DNA of 64,000 nucleotides from Paenibacillus sp. (GTDB lineage Bacteria > Bacteroidota > Bacteroidia > Bacteroidales > Muribaculaceae), in assembly GCA_023663345.1 (NCBI GenBank), contig JAMPHR010000001.1:95945-159944 (forward strand), written 5' to 3'. Of this stretch, positions 9,093-18,512 are shown piece after piece. A program made the translations under genes and the position numbers. A model generated the notes under the pieces. That model saw only the letters and a list, made by a program, of their open reading frames with translations, made no database searches and was not told where the DNA came from. The number at the start of each line of letters is the position of its first letter. Positions within the stretch are counted from its first letter, which is position 1.

Positions 9093-9710
9093 TCAATAGT
9101 TTTCCTGACATTCCACCGATGTTCCGGATATGGCATCAAGCCTGCCGGCCATAGAAGGCAGAATATCCAGTGGCAATAAGAGCGTGAGAGTGCATGTATT
9201 GTCAAACGCCTGAGAAATTATGCTCACAGCATCGGACGAAGGCGCACCTTTGACGAGCTTCATCACATCGTTCATCGCCAGATACGGAAACGTGACTGAC
9301 ATAGTGGTCATCTCGCGCCCCTCGACAGTGCCGGCATCCTCAAGTGCCAACCGGGCGGCCTCGCGATAGGCTACGATAAGTCCCGAAGTCCCCAATTTGA
9401 TGCCTCCGAAATAGCGCACCACAATCACCACCACATTAGTCAATCCGAGCGAGTTGATCTGTCCCAGGATAGGTTTGCCGGCGGTTCCCGATGGCTCACC
9501 ATTGTCGCTCGACAGATAGGTGAGCCGGTTGGCTCCTATCATGTAGGCCCAGCACACATGGCGTGCGTCATGATACTTGTTGGCATATAGGGCAATGCAC
9601 TCCTTGGCCTCATCAACCGATGTCGCCGGGAGTGCAAATGCCAGGAAGCGGCTCATCTTTTCACGATAAACCCCTTCGCCTTCTCGTCCTATAGTGAAAA
9701 ACTTGGCCAA
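9093..9710 (-). CDS. YigZ/IMPACT family protein with a TTG start
   Basis: This 205-residue protein has the UPF0029/IMPACT N-terminal domain, with the conserved KYHDARHVCWAYMIG, SSDNGEPSGTAGKP and VVIVVRYFGGIKLGTSGLI segments. A short ferredoxin-like C-terminal domain (DUF1949 type) follows. The biochemical role is unknown; the eukaryotic IMPACT relative regulates translation through GCN1/GCN2. The start is TTG at 9710. Starting at the next ATG (residue 19) would remove the EGEGVYREKMSRFLAFA segment that the family conserves. The TTG comes directly after queA's TGA and an in-frame TAA, leaving no earlier start in frame. Only 6 bases separate it from queA, so the two genes are probably co-transcribed. 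Confidence 0.85.
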   Translation of the reverse strand: MAKFFTIGREGEGVYREKMSRFLAFALPATSVDEAKECIALYANKYHDARHVCWAYMIGANRLTYLSSDNGEPSGTAGKPILGQINSLGLTNVVVIVVRYFGGIKLGTSGLIVAYREAARLALEDAGTVEGREMTTMSVTFPYLAMNDVMKLVKGAPSSDAVSIISQAFDNTCTLTLLLPLDILPSMAGRLDAISGTSVECQENY

Positions 9711-9716
9711 GAATTA

Positions 9717-10766
9717 TCAGATAATGAGCATGGAATCACCATAGACTCCAAACTTGTAACCCTCCTTCACAGCCTTTTTGTAGGCTTCCATAACCAGATC
9801 ATAGCCACCAAACGCAGCCACCATCATGAGCATGGTAGAGTAAGGGAGATGGAAATTGGAAACCAACGCATCGGTCACTGTAAAGTCGTAAGGAGGGAAT
9901 ATGAACTTATTGGTCCAGCCGGAATATGTCTTCATGTGGCCGCCCATACTTACAGCGCTTGCTATACCACGGAGCACCTGTGTACCCACGGCACACACCT
10001 TATGTCCGGCATCCTTTGTGGCATTCACCTTATCGACAAGTTCCTGGGATGCCTCCATTTCCTCCGAGTCCATACGGTGCTTGGTGAGATCCTCCACATC
10101 GATCTCGCGATAGTTGCCGAGTCCGCTGTGGATGGTGATGAAAGCCTCGTTCACACCCTTGATCTCAAGACGCTTCATCAGTTCGCGCGAAAAATGCAAT
10201 CCTGCACCCGATGCCACCACAGCTCCCTCTTTGCTCGCATATATGGTCTGATAACGCTCGGTATCTTCCGAAGAGGACTCACGGTTGATGTAGAACGGAA
10301 GTGGAGTTGCTCCAAGCTTGTAGAGCTCCTCCTTGAACTCCTCGTGCGATCCGTCAAAGAGGAAGCGCAGAGTGCGTCCGCGAGAGGTAGTGTTGTCGAT
10401 AACCTCGGCCACCATAGACTCATCGTCACCGAAATAGAGCTTATTGCCGATTCGTATCTTGCGGGCAGGCTCCACGAGCACGTCCCATAATTTATTCTCG
10501 GCACTCAGCTCGCGGAGCAGAAATACCTCGATACGGGCACCGGTTTTCTCCTTGTTTCCATACAGGAGCGCAGGGAAAACCATTGAATCGTTGTAGACGA
10601 AAAGGTCTCCGTCGTCAAAATAGTTGATAATCTCCTTGAATTCGTGATTTTCGATAGTCCCCTCCTTACGATTGACCACCATAAGGCGGGCATCATCTCG
10701 TTCCCCGGTAGGCTGCTGAGCAATAAGCTCTTCAGGCAGTCTGAATTTAAATTGCGAAAGTTTCAT
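9717..10766 (-). CDS. queA: tRNA preQ1(34) S-adenosylmethionine ribosyltransferase-isomerase
   Basis: QueA transfers and isomerises the ribosyl group of S-adenosylmethionine onto preQ1 in the tRNA anticodon wobble position, giving epoxyqueuosine. The 349-residue product carries the family's usual segments: [21 protein letters not shown] at the N terminus, [14 protein letters not shown], then [19 protein letters not shown], the HRMDSEEME region, and [19 protein letters not shown] near the C terminus. It is part of the minus-strand block ftsX-DUF3098-uppP-truB-queA-yigZ, with 44 bases between truB and queA. No other queuosine genes are in the window. Confidence 0.95.
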   Translation of the reverse strand: MKLSQFKFRLPEELIAQQPTGERDDARLMVVNRKEGTIENHEFKEIINYFDDGDLFVYNDSMVFPALLYGNKEKTGARIEVFLLRELSAENKLWDVLVEPARKIRIGNKLYFGDDESMVAEVIDNTTSRGRTLRFLFDGSHEEFKEELYKLGATPLPFYINRESSSEDTERYQTIYASKEGAVVASGAGLHFSRELMKRLEIKGVNEAFITIHSGLGNYREIDVEDLTKHRMDSEEMEASQELVDKVNATKDAGHKVCAVGTQVLRGIASAVSMGGHMKTYSGWTNKFIFPPYDFTVTDALVSNFHLPYSTMLMMVAAFGGYDLVMEAYKKAVKEGYKFGVYGDSMLII

Positions 10767-10810
10767 CCTTACTCAGTATGAATTACTTATTAAAATTTCG
10801 TTTACAATGA

Positions 10811-11530
10811 TTATAATTCTGCTTCATCGGGAATGGTGATCTCAGTGGTGCGTATCAGTTCCACAATCTGATTCACCGAGAGGCAATCGCCAATAGACAC
10901 ATCCCCTACACGAGTGCGGCGCAACCCTATAAGATGGCCACCACTCCCGAGTGCCTCCCCTATATCACGGGCAAGCGCACGTATATAAGTGCCTTTGCTG
11001 CATACGATCCTTAGCCGTAGGGTCATACCATCGGGATTGAAATCCTCCACCTCTATCTCGTCGATGACAAGCACCTTGGGCTTCAGGTCAACATCCTTGC
11101 CTTTTCGGGCCATATCATAAGCCCTTTTCCCATCCACCTTACATGCCGAGAATGCCGGTGGCACCTGTTCAATACGACCTATAAATCGTGGCAAAACCTC
11201 ATCAATGAGTCCTCGGGTGATATGGGCTGTCGGATATGTGGCATCAATCTCAGTCTCAAGATCGTATGACGGAGTAGTGGATCCCAGTTGAATGGTGGCT
11301 ACATACTCCTTCACTCCGGCCTGCAATGACTCTATGAGCTTGGTGGAACGTCCTGTCACAACTATCATAACGCCCGACGCAAGTGGGTCAAGAGTACCTG
11401 CATGACCCACCTTCAATTTCTTGCGGTGAAGCCGGTGCAACAGCACTCCCCTGACCCGCTTGACTACATCAAACGAGGTCCATTCCAGAGGCTTATCAAT
11501 ATACAGCGTCTCGCCTGTAATAAAATCCAT
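10811..11530 (-). CDS. truB: tRNA pseudouridine(55) synthase
   Basis: TruB makes pseudouridine 55 in the T-loop of nearly all tRNAs and also acts as a tRNA chaperone. The catalytic aspartate is Asp48 in the signature HAGTLDPLASGVMIV. Other TruB segments are present: IDKPLEWTSFDVV near the N terminus, YVATIQLG, QVPPAFSACKVDGKRAY and CSKGTYIRALARDIGE. The 239-residue length matches the short TruB form without a long C-terminal PUA extension, usual in Bacteroidetes. It lies 33 bases after uppP on the same strand. Confidence 0.96.
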   Translation of the reverse strand: MDFITGETLYIDKPLEWTSFDVVKRVRGVLLHRLHRKKLKVGHAGTLDPLASGVMIVVTGRSTKLIESLQAGVKEYVATIQLGSTTPSYDLETEIDATYPTAHITRGLIDEVLPRFIGRIEQVPPAFSACKVDGKRAYDMARKGKDVDLKPKVLVIDEIEVEDFNPDGMTLRLRIVCSKGTYIRALARDIGEALGSGGHLIGLRRTRVGDVSIGDCLSVNQIVELIRTTEITIPDEAEL

Positions 11531-11563
11531 TACGCTTTATGAAATTTAACTTGAACAATTGCA

Positions 11564-12382
11564 TCACCACACCAGACAAAGGATACCGGCGGCGACACAA
11601 TACAAGGCAAACCACACAAGTTTTCCTTTCTTGACAAGATCGATCATCCATTTACATGCAATGCAACCTACAACAAAGGATGCTATAAAGCCGACCAGAA
11701 GAGGCATGGCACCTACACTCTCGCTCATGCCTTCACCACCCATTATATCCTTGACTCCCAGCAAAGCCTCGCCAAGAATAGGAATTATCACCATAAAAAA
11801 CGAGAACTGAGCAATCTTGTCGCGCTTGTCACCAAGGAGCAGACCGGTGGCAATGGTTGTGCCCGAACGGCTCAATCCGGGGAGTACTGCCACAGCCTGA
11901 GCGCAACCTATGATCAAGGCATCGAGCCATGTGATGTCATGACCTGTAACATGGGCCTTGGACTCGCGCGTCGGGTTGCGGAAATAGTACGCGAAACTGA
12001 GAAGACACGCTGTTACAAGCAGACATATACCTACAATCTTGAGGCCTCCACCAAAGAAGCTCTCCACGAAATCCTTAAAGCACAGTCCAACTATTGCTAC
12101 AGGGATACATGACAACAGGATCTTGCAGACATAAAAAAATTTGTCGTCACGTGCAAAAGTGAAAAAGGATTTACACAGGGGCACAAACTCGCGCCACAAC
12201 ACCACTATAGTACTGAGCACAGTGGCTACGTGGAGTGCGACATCAAACTCCAGAGCATCCTCTCCGGAAAGTTCCAGACCGAGAATCTCGCGGAATATCT
12301 CAAGATGGCCACTGCTGCTTATAGGCAAATATTCAGCAAGGCCTTGTACTATACCAAGAATCAGAGCATCAATACAATCCAT
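11564..12382 (-). CDS. uppP: Undecaprenyl-diphosphatase
   Basis: UppP (BacA) dephosphorylates undecaprenyl pyrophosphate at the inner membrane to recycle the lipid carrier for peptidoglycan and surface glycans. The 272-residue product is a polytopic membrane protein. It has the two hallmark motifs: GLAEYLPISSSGHL near residue 14, containing the catalytic glutamate region, and PGLSRSGTTI in the middle. The conserved EALLGVKD region follows and hydrophobic segments run to the C terminus. It sits 6 bases after the DUF3098 gene, as in other Bacteroidales. Confidence 0.95.
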   Translation of the reverse strand: MDCIDALILGIVQGLAEYLPISSSGHLEIFREILGLELSGEDALEFDVALHVATVLSTIVVLWREFVPLCKSFFTFARDDKFFYVCKILLSCIPVAIVGLCFKDFVESFFGGGLKIVGICLLVTACLLSFAYYFRNPTRESKAHVTGHDITWLDALIIGCAQAVAVLPGLSRSGTTIATGLLLGDKRDKIAQFSFFMVIIPILGEALLGVKDIMGGEGMSESVGAMPLLVGFIASFVVGCIACKWMIDLVKKGKLVWFALYCVAAGILCLVW

Positions 12383-12388
12383 GGCTCA

Positions 12389-12676
12389 TCACTTCTTTTT
12401 ACGAGGTGAATACATAATTCCCACACCCATGAATATGAATCCGAGAAATGCGATAGTCGGTCCCACCACTATTCTGCGGGTTGAGAATATATCGGGGTTG
12501 AATGCACCCCAGTCACTTGACCCTCCTGCCATAAGCAGAAATCCGAGCACAATCATCACGCCGGCCACTGCCATGAGGATGAAATTAGGTCGAAGCAGAG
12601 GCATTTCGCTCTCCGACTCTTTTTCAAGGGCATCCTGAGAGGCTGAGGTCGCCTTGTGTTGCGTTTTATAAGCCAT
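12389..12676 (-). CDS. DUF3098 small membrane protein
   Basis: This 95-residue protein has two predicted membrane helices (about 31-47, NFILMAVAGVMIVLGFLLMAG, and 70-88, IVVGPTIAFLGFIFMGVGI) with a short exported loop containing DWGAFNPDIFSTRR. It matches the DUF3098 family, which in Bacteroidetes lies between ftsX and uppP. The function is unknown. The position between a division-type permease and the undecaprenyl phosphatase suggests a role in cell envelope growth, but that rests on context only. Confidence 0.85.
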   Translation of the reverse strand: MAYKTQHKATSASQDALEKESESEMPLLRPNFILMAVAGVMIVLGFLLMAGGSSDWGAFNPDIFSTRRIVVGPTIAFLGFIFMGVGIMYSPRKKK

Positions 12677-12781
12677 AATTATTAGAATTTATGTAACAAC
12701 CTTGCTCGCCTACGCCAACAAAGTATCAATTCGTATCAACAATTGAAAATGAATATATTATATACCGATTGGCCCATCATA

Positions 12782-13660
12782 TCATCTGTACAGTTCATCA
12801 TAGCTGAGCGACAGATACCTGTTGCAAGCGAATAACGCCGCTATCAGGCATATCAGTATTCCAGTCACTACCATACCGGCCATTACCAGCCCGGCTGTGC
12901 CCCAGTCCAGAAGCGAGGCTATGGTCCCGTCGAGCGTGCGGCATGAATAAAGCATGGCGGTGACAATCAGTGAAGCTATGAGTCCGGCCACAGCACCGTT
13001 GACCACACTTTCCGAAAGGAACGGCCGGCGTATGAATCCCGGAGTAGCCCCTACGAGCTGCATGGTGTTTATGATGAAACGTTTGGAATATACCGATAGC
13101 CGTACCGTATTGAATATCAATACAAACGATACTACGAGCAGTGCGATGGCAATGGCCACTAATGTCAATGACACACTGCGTAACGTGGCATTCACATTAT
13201 CTATCATATCGGTGTGAACCTTCACATCGCTCACCTGAGGCATAAGCCCGAGAGGAGCCACGATAGCTCCGATACTGTCGGCTGAGGCATAGGCCGGTAC
13301 TACCGACACCTCCAGCTCGGCTGTAAACGGGTTCACATTGGCAAGACGCAGGATATCCTCATCCTCGCCTACCATTTTCTGCCAACGTGCCAGAATATCC
13401 TCAGGCGATGAATATACTGTACGGCTCACAGCTCCGGTATCCTTGAGGTGCCCGGTCACTTCTGCAATATCATCAGCGGTTATATCCTCGTTGAAAATCA
13501 CAACGAAACCCATGTTGTCTCTCACCGATTGAGACAGACGATGCGTAGCCACTCCTACGATAGCGGCTATACCGAGAATCACAAGCACAAGCGCCACTGA
13601 TACCGTGGCAGTTGCCCTTGTACTGAAAAGGGGAATATGATGAAGATGCTTCTTAGGCAT
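12782..13660 (-). CDS. ftsX: FtsX-like cell division permease
   Basis: FtsX works with the ATPase FtsE to control peptidoglycan hydrolases at the division site. The product has a cytoplasmic N terminus, a first membrane helix (about 23-41), and a large extracytoplasmic domain to about residue 160. Three C-terminal helices follow, as expected for FtsX, with the LVSFVLIFNTVRLSVYSKR and MQLVGATPGFIRRPFL segments. The frame extends to 13693, but a good promoter (boxes at 13707-13710 and 13679-13686) would start transcription near 13672, downstream of that start. The ATG at 13660 is therefore preferred, giving 292 residues. No ftsE gene is adjacent, which is common in this phylum. Confidence 0.87.
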   Translation of the reverse strand: MPKKHLHHIPLFSTRATATVSVALVLVILGIAAIVGVATHRLSQSVRDNMGFVVIFNEDITADDIAEVTGHLKDTGAVSRTVYSSPEDILARWQKMVGEDEDILRLANVNPFTAELEVSVVPAYASADSIGAIVAPLGLMPQVSDVKVHTDMIDNVNATLRSVSLTLVAIAIALLVVSFVLIFNTVRLSVYSKRFIINTMQLVGATPGFIRRPFLSESVVNGAVAGLIASLIVTAMLYSCRTLDGTIASLLDWGTAGLVMAGMVVTGILICLIAALFACNRYLSLSYDELYR

Positions 13661-13678
13661 AATAAAATAAAAACGCCA

Positions 13679-13710
13679 CAAAATTACTACCATTGCGACC
13701 CATTGTCAAG
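13679..13710 (-). promoter_or_regulatory. Promoter of the ftsX operon
   Basis: On the minus strand a CTTG element (13710-13707) is followed by 20 bases and TAATTTTG (13686-13679), an exact TAnnTTTG -7 box. The predicted start of transcription is about 12 bases before the ATG at 13660, which decides the start codon of the FtsX-like gene. Confidence 0.6.
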
Positions 13711-14083
13711 AGTTTTAACTAAACTTTAACAATTCATATTACTTTGACGTAAAACACTGCGTTATTGACTGGTTTTATGAGCACATGACACAATTACTTA
13801 TTTCAACTATATCATAAAGAGGTTAATTTATGTTGTTTTTTCGGCTATAAACATTTACCTTACAAAAGAAATGTATACCTTAGCGGTGAAAACGGTTCAT
13901 CAACTATCAATATTCGTGAACAGTTGACAATTGTCAATTGTTATTACATTCAAGCTGTCAGGAATGATACGCACTCTCCGATAATTTCAATCAATAGGTA
14001 ACTATAATACACTCTACACATTCTATTTAATGCTGTAAGGCATCACATATTTCATCACTCAAAACATTCGCTTTTTAATCAAT
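13694..14083 (+). other. Divergent intergenic region upstream of the RND efflux operon
   Basis: This 390-base A+T-rich gap separates the divergent ftsX and efflux operons. It holds the ftsX promoter at its left end, a degenerate -7-like box TACCTTAG at 13876-13883 on the plus strand and a near-perfect 24-bp palindrome at 13919-13942. I see no convincing ORF or RNA gene in it. Confidence 0.6.
13919..13942 (+). promoter_or_regulatory. 24-bp palindrome, candidate operator for the efflux operon
   Basis: The sequence AACAG TTGACAATTGTCAA TTGTT is a 24-bp palindrome with one non-Watson-Crick pair (G13923 opposite T13938) around a perfect 14-bp core at 13924-13937. It lies 142 bases before the adaptor start and about 40 bases after a weak -7-like box. 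A dimeric repressor such as a TetR-type regulator is the natural ligand for such a site, but no regulator gene is nearby. Confidence 0.45.
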
Positions 14084-15379
14084 ATGCGTAACTATAAAGG
14101 AAAAGCCGGCGCACAAGTTTCGCGCACATATCATGCCATAAAGGTAAAGGCCCCAAGAAGCAAGAGTTTTTGGATCGTAACCGCCATTGTAATAGCTGCC
14201 ATAACTGTAGGTATATATTTCGCATTCCGTCCAAAAGTTGCGGTAAAATCAATCCCAACCGTCGAGGTACAGACTGTAACAACCGATAACGTGAATATAT
14301 ACGGTGAATACGTTGGTCGTATCCGTGCCCAGCAGTTTGTCGAGATCCATGCGCGTGTGGAAGGTTATCTCGAAAAGATGCTGTTCAAGGAAGGATCATA
14401 CATACAGAAAGGACAAACCCTCTTTGTTATAGACCCGAGACTTTACAAAGCCCATGTCGACAAAGCACGTGCCCAGGTTAATAAAGCACGTGCCGGAAAG
14501 CAGAAAGCCGAGCGCGATCTCAACCGTATAAAACCTCTTTTCGCCCTGAAAGCAGCCTCGCAGCTCGACCTCGACAATGCCACAGCCGCCTATGAAAGTG
14601 CAAAAGCCGAACTTGATGTCAGCGAGGCCGATCTCACCCAGGCCCAGCTTACCCTCGGTTACACCCAGGTGACCTCCCCTATATCGGGATTTATCTCTGA
14701 GCGCGTGGCCGACATTGGTACTCTTGTAGGTCCCGGCGGAAAATCTCTGCTGGCAACTGTGGTGAAAAGCGATACCGTAAGAGTGGATTTCTCTATGACC
14801 GCACTCGACTATCTGCGCAGCAAAGACCGTAATGTAAATATAGGTGGAGCCGACTCCACACGCAAATGGAATTCCTACGTCACTATCACACTGGCCGATG
14901 GTTCGGTATATCCTCACCGCGGACTCGTGGATTTTGCCGATCCGCAGGTCGACCCAAAGACAGGCACATTCTCGGTGAGAGCCGAGATGCCTAACCCCGA
15001 CCGCAGTCTTCTTCCCGGAGAGTTCACCAAGGTAAAAGTACTGCTGGATGTGAGGGAGCAGGCTGTCGAGATCCCCAACAAGGCGATAGTGATCGAAAAG
15101 GGAGGAGCGTATGCCTACGTAGTGCGCCCCGACAGTGTGGTTGAAAAACGCTTTATCGAGACCGGTCCGCAGGTCGGCAACAGCACCATTGTGGAACGTG
15201 GTCTTGTAAAAGGCGAACAGATTGTTGTGGAAGGCTATCACAAGCTGACCCACGGCATGAAAGTAAACCCCGTTCCTGCCCCACTCCCCACTGAGGAAAA
15301 TGAGGATGAAAATGACAACGACGCACTCCCCGCAGAACAAAACAACGGGGACAAGAATGACAACAAGGTAAGCAAGTGA
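14084..15379 (+). CDS. RND efflux periplasmic adaptor (membrane fusion protein)
   Basis: This is the AcrA/MexA-type adaptor that links the inner-membrane pump to the outer-membrane channel. The 431-residue product has a cytoplasmic basic N-terminal tail, a membrane anchor at about 28-48 (FWIVTAIVIAAITVGIYFAF), then the barrel-sandwich half-motif GYLEKMLFKEGSYIQKGQ. An alpha-helical hairpin follows (about 125-195), then the second lipoyl half SPISGFISERVADIGTLV, the beta-barrel and the membrane-proximal domain. There is no lipobox Cys, so it is anchored by a helix and not by lipid. The last 30 residues are rich in Glu, Asp and Asn, an unusual acidic tail. It is followed after 1 base by the pump gene. 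Substrate is unknown. Confidence 0.95.
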   Translation: MRNYKGKAGAQVSRTYHAIKVKAPRSKSFWIVTAIVIAAITVGIYFAFRPKVAVKSIPTVEVQTVTTDNVNIYGEYVGRIRAQQFVEIHARVEGYLEKMLFKEGSYIQKGQTLFVIDPRLYKAHVDKARAQVNKARAGKQKAERDLNRIKPLFALKAASQLDLDNATAAYESAKAELDVSEADLTQAQLTLGYTQVTSPISGFISERVADIGTLVGPGGKSLLATVVKSDTVRVDFSMTALDYLRSKDRNVNIGGADSTRKWNSYVTITLADGSVYPHRGLVDFADPQVDPKTGTFSVRAEMPNPDRSLLPGEFTKVKVLLDVREQAVEIPNKAIVIEKGGAYAYVVRPDSVVEKRFIETGPQVGNSTIVERGLVKGEQIVVEGYHKLTHGMKVNPVPAPLPTEENEDENDNDALPAEQNNGDKNDNKVSK

Positions 15380-15380
15380 C

Positions 15381-18300
15381 ATGAAACGTAATTTCTTTCT
15401 CGACCATCCCGTATTCTCGATTGTGATATCAGTGGTGATATTCATAATCGGAGCGATAGGTCTCACTCTACTGCCGGTTGACCAGTATCCCCAGATTGTG
15501 CCGCCTGTGGTAAAAATATCGGCCTCATATCCGGGAGCCGATGCACAGACAGTCACACAAGCGGTGGCCACTCCCATTGAGCAGGAGCTGAACGGAACAC
15601 CGGGCATGATATATATGTCTTCTTCAAGCTCCAATTCGGGAGGATTCTCGGCTCTCGTTACATTTGATATCGATACCGATCCCGAACTTGCCGCCGTAGA
15701 TATCCAGAACCGCGTTAAGAAGGCTGAATCGCGCCTACCGGCAGAAGTCGTGCAAAACGGCATATCAGTTTCCAAGGAGACCGCAAGCAGACTCATGACC
15801 ATCACTATCATGTCGGACGATCCGAAGTTCGACGAGATCTATCTGAGTAATTACACTACTCTCAATGTGCTCGACCCCCTGCGCCGTATTCCCGGTGTAG
15901 GAAGTGTGAGCAACGTGGGCGGACGATATTATGCAATGCAGATATGGGTAGCACCCGACAAACTCGCCGATCTTGGCCTTACTGTAAAAGATATACAGAA
16001 TGCCCTAAAGGACCAAAACCGTGAATCGGCAGCCGGAGCACTCGGACAGGCACCCGTCACTGATATTGACATCACAATGCCCATCATCGCCCGTGGCCGA
16101 CTCTCGTCGGTGGCCGAATTTGAGGACATCGTGATACGTGCGAGTTCCAACGGATCTCTCATCCGCCTGAAAGATGTGGCCCGTGTCTCGCTCGAAGCCT
16201 CCAGCTACTCCACCGAGAGTGGAATCAACGGCGGAAATGCGGCCGTACTCAATATCAACATGCTCCCGGGCTCCAACGCTATGGAGGTGGCCGATGCTGT
16301 GAAGAAGGAGATGGAACTGATAGCCAAAAATTTCCCCGAAGGTATATCTTACGAGATACCTTTTGATATGACCACGTATATCTCGGAATCAATTCACCAT
16401 GTGTACCGCACATTCTTCGAGGCCCTGATACTTGTGATCATAGTAGTGTTCTTCTCACTTCAGAACTGGAGATCCACCCTTATCCCCATTATCGCAGTTC
16501 CAATCTCACTGGTGGGCACATTTGGAGTCATGCTCATATTCGGCTTCTCCCTTAACATGCTCACACTCCTCGGACTCATCCTGGCCATCGGTATCGTGGT
16601 GGACGACGCCATTGTCGTGGTAGAGAATGTGGACCGCATAATGAACAACGAAAAGCTCTCGCCATTCCAGGCCACGGCCAAGGCTATGAGCAATCTCAGT
16701 GGTGCGCTCATAGCAATGTCGCTCGTGTTGTGTGCAGTATTCATCCCGGTGAGCTTCCTGCCGGGAATCACCGGACAGCTCTATCGCCAGTTCACCATCA
16801 CTATCGCAGTATCGGTGATAATATCGACGGTGGTAGCACTCACGTTGTCACCGGTGATGTGTGCCAAACTGCTCAAGCCGGCCTCACGGCAGAAGAAAGC
16901 CAAAGTGTTCCGCCTGATAAACGTGTGGATCAACCGTGGCAATCATTTCTACAACCGCATGATACGCCGTGCTCTCTCCTGCCCCAAGCGCGTCTACACG
17001 GCATTTGGTCTCGCTCTTATATTCATATGGATGATGAATACATTGATGCCTCGGAGCTTCATGACTCAAGAGGACCAGGGATATTTCACCGTAGAGCTTG
17101 AATTACCCGAGGGTTCCACTATCGAACGTAGCCGTGAAGTCACCGAGAGAGCCATAGCCTATCTTATGGAAGATCCCGACATTGAGTATGTGCTGAACGT
17201 GACAGGATCGTCACCTCGCGTAGGAACCAATCCCGCCCATGCCCAGCTCACAGTGATACTCAAGCCATGGGACGAGCGCGAGACTACGGATATATCCGAG
17301 ATTCGCGACCGTGTGCGCCAGCACCTGTCCACCTATCCCGAGAGTGAAGTGTTCATCTTCTCGCCGGCCATTATCCCCGGACTCGGCACATCAGGTGGTT
17401 TCGAGATGGTCCTTGAGGCACGAGGAGATGCCTCATATACCGATCTCCAGAACGCTGTCGACTCGCTTAAGCACTACGCGGCGATGTGCCCTGAAATCTC
17501 AGGCTTGTCCTCATCTATGCAGGCAGATATACCCCAGCTCTACTTCGATGTCGACCGAGACCGAGCCAAAATGCAGGGAATACCTATAAGCGATATATTC
17601 TCGACAATGAAAGCGTTTACCGGATCGATATACGTCAACGACTTCAACATGTTCAACCGCATCTACCGCGTGTATATCCAGGCTGAGGCACCCTACCGCT
17701 CCAACCGCGACAATCTGAACCTGTTCTTCGTGCGCAGTGCCGACAACGCCATGGTGCCTATCTCATCGCTCGGGACATCCCATTTCACCACAGGCCCTGG
17801 TACAATAGCTCGATTCAACATGTTCAACTCAGCCACCATATCGGGCGAGGCTGCCCACGGCTACAGCACCGGTCAGGCCATGACCGCGCTTGAGGAGATC
17901 GTGAAAACACGTCTGCCTGAGAATATCGGAGTGGAATGGAGCGGTCTATCCTACCAGCAGAAACACGAGGAGGGTAACACCGGACTCGTGCTCGGACTGG
18001 CATTCCTGTTTGTATTCCTGTTCCTGGCCGCGCAATATGAGAGCTGGAGTGTGCCTTTGGCTGTGCTTCTTTCACTCCCCATCGCAGGAGTCGGCGCTTA
18101 CCTCGGAATATGGATATGCGGGCTCGAGAATAACATCTATTTCCAGATCGGACTCGTGATGCTCGTAGGTCTCGTAGCCAAGAATGCGATTCTCATTGTG
18201 GAATTTGCCAAGGAGGAAGTGGATAAAGGAGTTGATGCCGTACACGCGGCACTGACAGCAGCCCGACTCAGATTCCGCCCCATTGTGATGACTTCTCTCG

Positions 18301-18512
18301 CCTTCATGCTCGGACTTCTTCCGTTGGTATTCGCTTCGGGTCCGGGATCAGCTGCCCGCCGGGACATCGGTACAGGAGTTTTCTTCGGAATGCTTGTAGC
18401 CATCACAGCCGGTATAGTCTTTGTTCCATTCTTCTTCGTTGCTATCAATAAATTCAACAGCTACAGGGAATCCATCAAGCGATTAAAGAAATACAAATCC
18501 ATCAAACGATGA
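15381..18512 (+). CDS. RND multidrug efflux pump, inner-membrane transporter
   Basis: This 1043-residue protein is a hydrophobe/amphiphile efflux-1 (HAE1) RND pump like AcrB and MexB, a proton-driven trimer. It opens with the typical FFLDHPVFSIVISVVIFIIG helix. It contains the signature PVDQYPQIVPP, the porter domain segment ATPIEQELNGTPGMIYM, the helix-4 proton relay GIVVDDAIVVVENVDR and the second-half GLVAKNAILIVEFAKE. Two large periplasmic loops separate the twelve membrane helices. It forms an operon with the adaptor (1-base gap) and the outer-membrane factor (ATGA overlap of 4 bases). Likely substrates are hydrophobic drugs or bile salts, an inference from the family and the gut habitat. 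Confidence 0.97.
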   Translation: MKRNFFLDHPVFSIVISVVIFIIGAIGLTLLPVDQYPQIVPPVVKISASYPGADAQTVTQAVATPIEQELNGTPGMIYMSSSSSNSGGFSALVTFDIDTDPELAAVDIQNRVKKAESRLPAEVVQNGISVSKETASRLMTITIMSDDPKFDEIYLSNYTTLNVLDPLRRIPGVGSVSNVGGRYYAMQIWVAPDKLADLGLTVKDIQNALKDQNRESAAGALGQAPVTDIDITMPIIARGRLSSVAEFEDIVIRASSNGSLIRLKDVARVSLEASSYSTESGINGGNAAVLNINMLPGSNAMEVADAVKKEMELIAKNFPEGISYEIPFDMTTYISESIHHVYRTFFEALILVIIVVFFSLQNWRSTLIPIIAVPISLVGTFGVMLIFGFSLNMLTLLGLILAIGIVVDDAIVVVENVDRIMNNEKLSPFQATAKAMSNLSGALIAMSLVLCAVFIPVSFLPGITGQLYRQFTITIAVSVIISTVVALTLSPVMCAKLLKPASRQKKAKVFRLINVWINRGNHFYNRMIRRALSCPKRVYTAFGLALIFIWMMNTLMPRSFMTQEDQGYFTVELELPEGSTIERSREVTERAIAYLMEDPDIEYVLNVTGSSPRVGTNPAHAQLTVILKPWDERETTDISEIRDRVRQHLSTYPESEVFIFSPAIIPGLGTSGGFEMVLEARGDASYTDLQNAVDSLKHYAAMCPEISGLSSSMQADIPQLYFDVDRDRAKMQGIPISDIFSTMKAFTGSIYVNDFNMFNRIYRVYIQAEAPYRSNRDNLNLFFVRSADNAMVPISSLGTSHFTTGPGTIARFNMFNSATISGEAAHGYSTGQAMTALEEIVKTRLPENIGVEWSGLSYQQKHEEGNTGLVLGLAFLFVFLFLAAQYESWSVPLAVLLSLPIAGVGAYLGIWICGLENNIYFQIGLVMLVGLVAKNAILIVEFAKEEVDKGVDAVHAALTAARLRFRPIVMTSLAFMLGLLPLVFASGPGSAARRDIGTGVFFGMLVAITAGIVFVPFFFVAINKFNSYRESIKRLKKYKSIKR

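Noticed and set aside
14396-15811. 471-codon minus-strand frame opposite the efflux adaptor
   Set aside because: It is antisense to two certain genes and has no domain; long antisense frames are common at this G+C content.
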